Source of the DNA: a virus
IMG/VR virus record: IMGVR_UViG_3300025929_000046
Location: 1 to 25,298 of that record
DNA length: 25,298 bases
Direction: 5' to 3' (one strand)
Shown in pieces: positions 20,450-25,298 of this stretch. The position numbers were made by a program, and so were the translations under genes. The notes beneath the pieces were generated by a model. The model was not told the DNA's origin, did not search any database, and saw only the letters and a program-made list of their open reading frames with translations. Position 1 is the first letter of the stretch; each line of letters starts with the position of its first letter.

Positions 20450-21990
20450 TGCCGTACTCGCTCCTTATCAGCGGTCAGCCCTATATGGTGAATGCGTCAA
20501 CCCTACTCATTGATCGAAAAATTGGCAAGATGTCCAGCGCCTCTTTCACGGTGCACACATCGAATACGACTACACACTTTCAGCAATACCAGCAAGTGCA
20601 GATTTACGACCAGGCGCAAGCTCTGGCTTTCTCTGGCTATCTCAACTTGCCGCTGAAAGAGCAGAAGCCAGGCTTTCAGGCCAGTTTAGAGCACACATTG
20701 ACTGCCATGGGCCAGGAGTGGCTGGCAAAAAAGCGCATTGTGGCGGCTTCGTTCAGCAATAAGACCTGCGGATATATCGCGCAATGGCTGGTGGACAATA
20801 TCCTGAGCCAGGAAGGCGTGACGGTCGGGGCAATCTACGACGGCCTGACTCCCAGCACGACGCTCTATCCCAGCACAACGCTCTATCCAGGCGGCAATGT
20901 CGGCTTAATCCCCCAGGCCGTGTTTGGCTATTGCACGGTAGCCGACGCGTTGGACGCACTCGTCAAGCAAGCCAGCGCAGCAGGGACGCCGTATTACTGG
21001 GCAATCGATCAATACAAACAACTCTGGTTTGTGCCCTATACCTACGTTGTTGGAAGCACAGTAGATGGCACAACGATAGACGACGGCCATCTCTCTGGGC
21101 AAGCGCCATATGTCCAGCGCCAAAACCCAATGTATCGCAATACGCAGTATGAGATTGGCGGGTATGCGCAAACCACGACGCAGACTGAGGTTAGGGCGGG
21201 CGACGGAAATACCCAGTCCTGGAACATGGGGTATGAGCTGGCCTCCGCACCAACGATCTATACCAACCTGAATGGCGCGGGCTACGTGCAACAAACGGTT
21301 GGCGTGCAAGGGGTGGACACAGGCAAGGCATTCTACTGGCAACAAGGAAGTCCGACCATCACGCAGGACAGCAGCGGGACAAAGCTACGAGGCCCAACTG
21401 GCACGGTGGATTACCTTGAGGTGGTCTATGTTGGCCAATATCCGAACGTGAGCACAGCCAACAATCCGGCTGCCATCGCGGCTCAGGCGGCTCTGGATGG
21501 CACATCGGGCATCATCGAGGCAATAGATAATGACCCCACGCTCCAGACCGCAGCGAATTCTCTGGCGAAGGCATCTGCGCTCCTGGCTTACTATTGCGTC
21601 CCTGGAACGATCGCGGTTTTCAACACGCTCGATTCCAGCTTTGCGCCAGGCCAATATCGCACAATCGACCTGCCGATGCACGGCCTGAACAGCCCGGCCA
21701 TTATCGAGGAGGTCAGCGCCTCAGACCAGCAGGACGGGCTGAACATCTGGTATACGATCACGGCGGTCTCAGGGCCGTATGACAACACGTGGATCGACTT
21801 CTTTCAGTCGCTGTTCAAGCAGCTTGCGACCGTGGGGAATATCAATGCGGGTACGACAAGCAGCCTTGTGCTTCTAACCACGTTTACAGCCAGTTCGATC
21901 TCGCCTACTGCAACGCTCACGGCTACAGTCTCGCCAGCACTTATTCCAGGACCGACGACATATCCGAATACGACCCTGTACCCAGGATGA
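20449..21990 (+). CDS. Tail hub / baseplate-like tail protein (513 aa)
   Basis: ATG 20449 overlaps the tape measure stop (TAATG); the longer frame from 20200 is out-of-frame overlap with the tape measure gene and is rejected. The N-terminus (MPYSLLISGQPYMVNASTLL; FTVHTSNTTTHFQQYQQVQI; LTAMGQEWLAKKRIVAASFS) resembles baseplate hub/XkdQ-like tail proteins that cap the tube tip. Residues about 135-147 repeat PSTTLYP twice and the C-terminus ends PTTYPNTTLYPG. The position right after the tape measure with no separate distal tail gene suggests it combines hub and tail-tip functions. Confidence 0.7.
   Translation: MPYSLLISGQPYMVNASTLLIDRKIGKMSSASFTVHTSNTTTHFQQYQQVQIYDQAQALAFSGYLNLPLKEQKPGFQASLEHTLTAMGQEWLAKKRIVAASFSNKTCGYIAQWLVDNILSQEGVTVGAIYDGLTPSTTLYPSTTLYPGGNVGLIPQAVFGYCTVADALDALVKQASAAGTPYYWAIDQYKQLWFVPYTYVVGSTVDGTTIDDGHLSGQAPYVQRQNPMYRNTQYEIGGYAQTTTQTEVRAGDGNTQSWNMGYELASAPTIYTNLNGAGYVQQTVGVQGVDTGKAFYWQQGSPTITQDSSGTKLRGPTGTVDYLEVVYVGQYPNVSTANNPAAIAAQAALDGTSGIIEAIDNDPTLQTAANSLAKASALLAYYCVPGTIAVFNTLDSSFAPGQYRTIDLPMHGLNSPAIIEEVSASDQQDGLNIWYTITAVSGPYDNTWIDFFQSLFKQLATVGNINAGTTSSLVLLTTFTASSISPTATLTATVSPALIPGPTTYPNTTLYPG
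20851..20886 (+). repeat. 18-bp tandem repeat in the hub gene
   Basis: Two adjacent 18-bp units (20851-20868 and 20869-20886) differ at one base and encode PSTTLY twice. A related TTLYPG motif returns at the C-terminus of the same protein. Confidence 0.85.
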
Positions 21991-22002
21991 TGAGGTGAAC
22001 CT

Positions 22003-22380
22003 ATGTCTACAATGCAGGTAACTAACTCAGGCCTCGATCTTTTCAGAGATTCACTTTCTGGAGCAGATTCGAGCTTGATAAAATATGTCGCTATCGGTAC
22101 CGGGAACTCGACACCCACCGCAAGCCAGACGAAACTTGACGCAGAGGTCTACCGCAATGCCATAGCGTCCTACACGGACGGAGCGAGCGTTGGGGAAATC
22201 CTGGTGAATGGCATTATACCCGCGGGGGCAGCGGTCGGGACTGCTATCGCTGAAGTGGCTTTCTTTGGCGGAAATGCTGCCAGCGCAACAGCAAATAGCG
22301 GCGTGATGGTTGCCAGAGGGCTGTATAGCCACACGAAGGGCACTGAAACGCTGCAATTAGTCGGAGATATTGTTTTCTAG
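22003..22380 (+). CDS. Tail-tip / fibre-associated structural protein (125 aa)
   Basis: This 125-aa protein has an N-terminal segment NSGLDLFRDSLSGADSSLIK leading into YVAIGTGNSTPTASQTKLDA, then AEVAFFGGNAASATANSGVM and VARGLYSHTKGTETLQLVGD. This 'YvAiGtG...T.L..Ev.R...FGG.A..TAnSG...ARgLysHtK' pattern occurs in small phage tail proteins near fibre genes. It lies between the hub and the two fibre genes and has GAGGTG as ribosome site. It may form a collar or connector for fibres; the exact role is unknown. Confidence 0.65.
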   Translation: MSTMQVTNSGLDLFRDSLSGADSSLIKYVAIGTGNSTPTASQTKLDAEVYRNAIASYTDGASVGEILVNGIIPAGAAVGTAIAEVAFFGGNAASATANSGVMVARGLYSHTKGTETLQLVGDIVF

Positions 22381-22393
22381 AAAGGAACGGAGC

Positions 22394-23317
22394 ATGAGCG
22401 GGCCATACGTCCAGTACGGGCCTTTTACGAACGGGACGACACCATCAGTCGATGCAACGTTCCTCAATACGCACCTGGAAGCATTTCTGCTCACGATCGG
22501 CAGTATCGCTTACGACAGCAGCATCAGTTCCGATGGTTCAGGCAATGTAAGTGCGACCAGCATCAAGCTGTCTGGCTCAGGGACATACAAGATCGGCGGC
22601 ACAATGTCAGCCAGCGCCATCATGCATTTCCAGGATGCGACTGGCTACGAGCCGCTCCAGGCATTTAATGGCGGGATTGGCGTGGCTGTCAACAACGCCA
22701 CTACGCCCTCGATCATCAAAGTTGGCGTGGCCCTGGGAGTCAAAAGATCGAATGGCACGAAGATCATGGAAGTCAGTTCTGCGGGAAACATGCTGATCTC
22801 AGGCAATACGTACTACACCACGCAGGCCACGGTCAACTACAGCGCCGGGGGCTCGTTCGACAGCTTTGACTTCGCTGAAATCTACCGTGTCGATGTGCCC
22901 TATGAGGATGGCACGGTCGTGTGTCCCAAGGACACAGACACGCCCATTCCCTATCAACACGGCCCTGGAGAGCGTGTAATTCCACTTATGACTCGCTGCC
23001 TGCATGATGGTTGCTCGCTCGCTCATGTGATCTCGCATGTGCCAGGCTTCTGCGCTGGTCTGCAAAATCATCCAGACATGGAGGAGTACGACCCCTCGGA
23101 CATCCTGACGCATGCCGTCGCACTGACTGGTCGTGTCTTTGCGCTGGCTTCCGAGCCCATTTCAGGGCGCTCTTTTGTCTGCTCTGATGGCAATGGACGG
23201 GTGCGCGCAGTACGGCATGGCGAGTCGGTTATGGTTCTGGGGGTAGCGCTGGCACCTGCAGCAGATGGCCGGGTGCCAATTGTGGTCAGGCCTGGCTTTG
23301 TAGGAGGTGCAAGATGA
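22394..23317 (+). CDS. Tail fibre protein with C-terminal chaperone/peptidase-G2-like domain
   Basis: This 307-aa protein uses ATG 22394 after AAAGGAACGG. Residues 1-50 (MSGPYVQYGPFTNGTTPSVD and onward to SSISSDGSG) are homologous to the start of the next gene and probably anchor it to the tail tip. Residues about 50-150 are beta-rich. The C-terminal part has FDFAEIYRVD, GFCAGLQNHPDMEEYDPSDI and AVALTGRVFALASEP, which resembles the D-x-AE-x-Y ... ALxGRV domain at the ends of fibres, related to peptidase G2-type intramolecular chaperones. Self-cleavage is possible but not demonstrated. The end overlaps the next gene by 4 nt. Confidence 0.65.
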   Translation: MSGPYVQYGPFTNGTTPSVDATFLNTHLEAFLLTIGSIAYDSSISSDGSGNVSATSIKLSGSGTYKIGGTMSASAIMHFQDATGYEPLQAFNGGIGVAVNNATTPSIIKVGVALGVKRSNGTKIMEVSSAGNMLISGNTYYTTQATVNYSAGGSFDSFDFAEIYRVDVPYEDGTVVCPKDTDTPIPYQHGPGERVIPLMTRCLHDGCSLAHVISHVPGFCAGLQNHPDMEEYDPSDILTHAVALTGRVFALASEPISGRSFVCSDGNGRVRAVRHGESVMVLGVALAPAADGRVPIVVRPGFVGGAR

Positions 23318-23802
23318 GTGGGTACGTTCAATTTGGGCCCTGGGGCGATGGCAGCGCACCCGGAATCAGCGCTGAATTTCTGAATCCGCTCGAAACATTC
23401 CTGCTCAGCTTAAACAGCGCCTCTTACGACAGCGACATTTCTGCAAATGGAAGCGGCGTGGCAACGCTCGTTGGGCTCATTGCCAATGCGAGCGGAATCA
23501 CGGATAACGGCCCGCTGCTCCTGCCCTATCCGACTGCCCAAACACTTTCGAATAGCAGCACGATCACGCTCAATACTGGCCCGCTCATTGTCGTCACGAA
23601 TAGCGGCAATGTCACTGGCATCATCATGACCGCCGGGAACACAGCCGGTCAGGTGGTGTTTCTCTACAATTTCAGCTCCTCAGGGACCGTAACCTTTGCT
23701 GCTAGCGGCTCTCGTGTGCGCAATGGCAGCAACATCGTCCTGAGCACAGGACATTCGATGATGATGATCTGGGACGGCTCAAATTGGACAACTTGTCCCT
23801 AA
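23314..23802 (+). CDS. Second tail fibre-type protein sharing the N-terminal anchor (162 aa)
   Basis: This 162-aa protein starts in an ATGA overlap. Its first 50 residues (MSGYVQFGPWGDGSAPGISA; ETFLLSLNSASYDSDISANG) align to the N-terminus of the preceding fibre protein. The remainder is different: a Ser/Thr/Gly/Asn-rich beta domain (TITLNTGPLIVVTNSGNVTG; STGHSMMMIWDGSNWTTCP) like the small 'IWDGSNW' ends of receptor-binding or carbohydrate-contacting fibre tips. It probably attaches at the same place as its neighbour, carrying another tip. It is followed by a new set of ribosome sites for lysis-region genes. Confidence 0.65.
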   Translation: MSGYVQFGPWGDGSAPGISAEFLNPLETFLLSLNSASYDSDISANGSGVATLVGLIANASGITDNGPLLLPYPTAQTLSNSSTITLNTGPLIVVTNSGNVTGIIMTAGNTAGQVVFLYNFSSSGTVTFAASGSRVRNGSNIVLSTGHSMMMIWDGSNWTTCP

Positions 23803-23821
23803 AAGAAAGGAAAAGATTTTT

Positions 23822-24106
23822 ATGGCTATTGTTCCTGTTACGTCGGCGGCGATTACGAGCGCAATCACGGCAGACACGCAGTACTTGCGCAGCTTCATCG
23901 ACTGGTGCAAGCAAAGATATGAGGCGTACAACCTCATGTGCACAACAGATGCGATGACCGCCGCTGGCATTGCGTCCGGGGATCAGACATACATTCAGGC
24001 GTTCATCGGCGACCTTAACCGCATTATCCAGTTGAGCGAGGGCACCGTACCCGCAAGCGCGGATGACATGCTCTACAATATTACGCAATTGCTCGGTTTG
24101 AATTAG
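23822..24106 (+). CDS. Hypothetical protein (94 aa)
   Basis: This 94-aa mostly helical protein of unknown function begins MAIVPVTSAAITSAITADTQ, with CKQRYEAYNLMCTTDAMTAA in the middle and YNITQLLGLN at the end. AAAGGA lies 8-14 nt upstream. It has no membrane segment. It sits between the fibre genes and the membrane proteins of the lysis region, where small tail or lysis accessory genes are common. No family is recognised. Confidence 0.6.
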   Translation: MAIVPVTSAAITSAITADTQYLRSFIDWCKQRYEAYNLMCTTDAMTAAGIASGDQTYIQAFIGDLNRIIQLSEGTVPASADDMLYNITQLLGLN

Positions 24107-24130
24107 CCCGGAAACCAGAGGGGGAACGCG

Positions 24131-24352
24131 ATGGATTTTGTTTTGATTGTGCGACTCGTGATTTTTGTCACGTTCCTCCTTCTGCTCGCTGAAGGAATAG
24201 CCGCTATTTTCCTGGCAAAACGGGCTCTGGCTTTCTATATCAAAAAGCATAAAGAGCTGGAGATACAAGAAAAATTTTCAGAAAGGCGGCTTACGCTTAT
24301 CGAGAATCACCTTGGCTTGATACCACCGAAAGCCGACGAGGAAACAAAATGA
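24131..24352 (+). CDS. Membrane protein, holin-like candidate (73 aa)
   Basis: This 73-aa protein has one strong membrane segment at residues about 3-28 (FVLIVRLVIFVTFLLLLAEG and on) and then a charged helical tail (KKHKELEIQEKFSERRLTLI). A strong GAGGGGG ribosome site precedes it. It overlaps the next membrane-protein gene by ATGA. Placement upstream of the amidase suggests a lysis role as holin, antiholin or pinholin-like protein. No holin family is recognised from sequence, so the function is by context. Confidence 0.5.
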   Translation: MDFVLIVRLVIFVTFLLLLAEGIAAIFLAKRALAFYIKKHKELEIQEKFSERRLTLIENHLGLIPPKADEETK

Positions 24353-24699
24353 GCGCGCTCTCAGGGTGGCTGACTATTCTTAATCTCCTGATAGTTGTCG
24401 GCGGATCGATCGGCGGATTTATCGCAATCAAAACCAGCTTGGCAAAAGCGGAAAGCGATGTACAACAGCGCGTGAGGGAAGCGCTTGAAGTGGAAAACAA
24501 CCTTCTCAAGGATCGTATCGATCGGCTGGAGAAGACAAACAGGCGCATGGAGAAAATAGTACAACTAATTTCTATAACGCTGGAAAGGACACATCATATC
24601 AAACTGACGATTGATGAAGATATTGTCAGCTTAAAGGATATCAAATCAGGAAATAGTCATAATGTTTCTATCGACGATACGCTGAATATAGGCGCATAG
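24349..24699 (+). CDS. Membrane-anchored coiled-coil protein of the lysis region (116 aa)
   Basis: This 116-aa protein has one membrane segment at residues about 7-29 (WLTILNLLIVVGGSIGGFIA) and then a long charged coiled coil (about 32-72, EALEVENNLLKDRIDRLEKT). The polar C-terminus has LKDIKSGNSHNVSIDDTLNI. It overlaps the preceding membrane gene by 4 nt. The layout (N-terminal anchor plus coiled coil) is shared by some holins and spanin-like proteins, but Gram-positive-type hosts do not need spanins. A holin-associated role is the simplest reading. Confidence 0.5.
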   Translation: MSALSGWLTILNLLIVVGGSIGGFIAIKTSLAKAESDVQQRVREALEVENNLLKDRIDRLEKTNRRMEKIVQLISITLERTHHIKLTIDEDIVSLKDIKSGNSHNVSIDDTLNIGA

Positions 24700-24748
24700 A
24701 ACTGAGAAGACGGTCACGAATAGCATTGTCAGCAACGAGGGCAAGGCT

Positions 24749-24865
24749 ATGACAGGACTGCCTATCGATTTTCAAATACAACAGCAATCCTACGCGAACG
24801 AGCATTATCCCAGGCAAAGAGCACACGCGCTCAGCACTGGGAATACTCGCAAGATTGCGGCATAA
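24749..24865 (+). CDS. Small ORF before the endolysin (38 aa)
   Basis: This short ORF encodes MTGLPIDFQIQQQSYANEHY and 18 further residues, ending GNTRKIAA. A GAGGG site (24737-24741) lies 7 nt upstream of the ATG, and the stop is followed at once by the strong GGAGG of the amidase gene. The protein is polar, basic towards its end, with no membrane segment. No family is recognised. It may be real, or it may be a leader that feeds ribosomes to the endolysin. Confidence 0.45.
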   Translation: MTGLPIDFQIQQQSYANEHYPRQRAHALSTGNTRKIAA

Positions 24866-24876
24866 GGAGGATTTAT

Positions 24877-25298
24877 ATGTCTGCTGATTATCCAGAGGCA
24901 GAAGCACATTTTGTTCCCAGGTCGTTTATGTTCGATAGCAACGCTTGCAAAGCCATCGTGATTCACAAAACAGCGGGCGATGCCACACCGCAGGCCGTCT
25001 ACAACACGTTCCTGGCGTCCGGCAATCCTGGGAAAAGCGTCCATTATGCAGTCGGAACCGATGGCACGATCTGGCAATTCGTACCGGAGAGTTTGGGTGC
25101 CGGTGGAAACTGTTGTGTCGAGGCAGGCTATGATCCATTCTGGGAACCCTATATGAGCCAATATGGCAACCTGAACCTTTGCACGATCAGCGTGGAACAT
25201 TGCGACCCTGCTACAGACAACAGCACCCCCCTGACGCCCGCGCAAAAAGCCGCCAGTTTCGCGCTTGTGGCCTATCTGGCGAAGAAATACAACATTCC
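24877..25298 (+). CDS. N-acetylmuramoyl-L-alanine amidase (endolysin), 3' end beyond window
   Basis: This endolysin fragment of 140 residues is cut by the window end. It is an Amidase_2-type (T7-lysozyme/PGRP-like) zinc amidase that breaks the bond between muramic acid and the stem peptide. Visible features are AIVIHKTAGDATPQAVYNTF, with His30 as the first zinc ligand. SVHYAVGTDGTIWQFVPESL follows, then GNLNLCTISVEHCDPATDNS and the helix TPAQKAASFALVAYLAKKYN. The last ligands and any C-terminal cell-wall-binding domain lie outside. ATG 24877 has GGAGG 6-10 nt upstream, straight after the stop of the small ORF. Confidence 0.9.
   Translation, partial: MSADYPEAEAHFVPRSFMFDSNACKAIVIHKTAGDATPQAVYNTFLASGNPGKSVHYAVGTDGTIWQFVPESLGAGGNCCVEAGYDPFWEPYMSQYGNLNLCTISVEHCDPATDNSTPLTPAQKAASFALVAYLAKKYNI

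Noticed and set aside
23737-23752. Small hairpin GTCCTG-AGCA-CAGGAC resembling the CCTGAGCAC of the duplicated leader
   Set aside because: It lies inside the 162-aa fibre gene coding sequence, lacks the 22-bp block, and is most likely chance.
1-25298. CRISPR array, tRNA genes, rRNA, insertion sequences
   Set aside because: No regularly spaced repeats, cloverleaf-like tRNA sequences, rRNA segments or transposase genes were seen. The only mobile-type enzymes are the two tyrosine recombinases.

Overview
The window is about 25.3 kb of a temperate tailed-phage or prophage genome, with siphovirus (long-tailed, SPP1/HK97-like) gene content. Nearly all of it is densely coding, mostly on the + strand, with many ATGA or TGATG stop/start overlaps and strong AGGAGG-type ribosome binding sites. 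The moderate G+C, strong Shine-Dalgarno sites, occasional GTG/TTG starts and the style of the tail proteins (for example TTLYPG motifs) fit a phage of a Gram-positive-like soil bacterium, possibly a Chloroflexota (Ktedonobacteria) host. That host call is an inference and is not proven by the sequence.

Region 1 (1-3625, + strand) is an early/accessory region. It holds a small Cys-rich zinc-finger-like protein, several tiny hypothetical proteins (two look like paralogues with an identical 18-bp initiation region), a RecT/Bet-type single-strand annealing protein, an unknown 214-aa protein, a 78-aa protein and a DUF488 protein. It closes with a strong 13-bp hairpin terminator at 3586-3622.

Region 2 (3628-5810, - strand) is an integration module of three genes read leftward: a 69-aa hypothetical protein, then two different, apparently intact tyrosine recombinases in tandem. 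The 69-aa gene and the first recombinase overlap as TAATG. Region 3 (5811-6031) is a non-coding divergent control region. It has a predicted leftward promoter, a predicted rightward promoter, short direct repeats, and a structured leader in front of the terminase genes.

Region 4 (6032-16071, + strand) is the packaging and head module: a 31-aa membrane peptide, TerS, TerL, a YopX-like protein, portal, SPP1-gp7/Mu-F-like head protein, small proteins, scaffold, major capsid protein, a putative decoration protein, a coiled-coil protein overlapping the connector gene by 86 nt, and neck/tail-completion proteins. Region 5 (16150-23802) is the tail module: major tail protein, tail-assembly chaperone with a probable -1 frameshift extension, a 899-aa tape measure protein, a hub-like tail protein and several tail-tip/fibre proteins, two of which share an N-terminal anchor. 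Region 6 (23822-end) holds a small hypothetical protein, two single-span membrane proteins, a 38-aa ORF and the first 140 residues of an N-acetylmuramoyl-L-alanine amidase (endolysin) cut by the window edge.

The most unusual structure is a duplicated non-coding leader, about 70-90 nt, found only in front of the major capsid gene and the major tail gene, the two genes whose products are needed in highest copy number. It has a 22-bp block identical in both copies and an 18-bp block with one mismatch. It looks like a shared expression element for the two bulk structural proteins.
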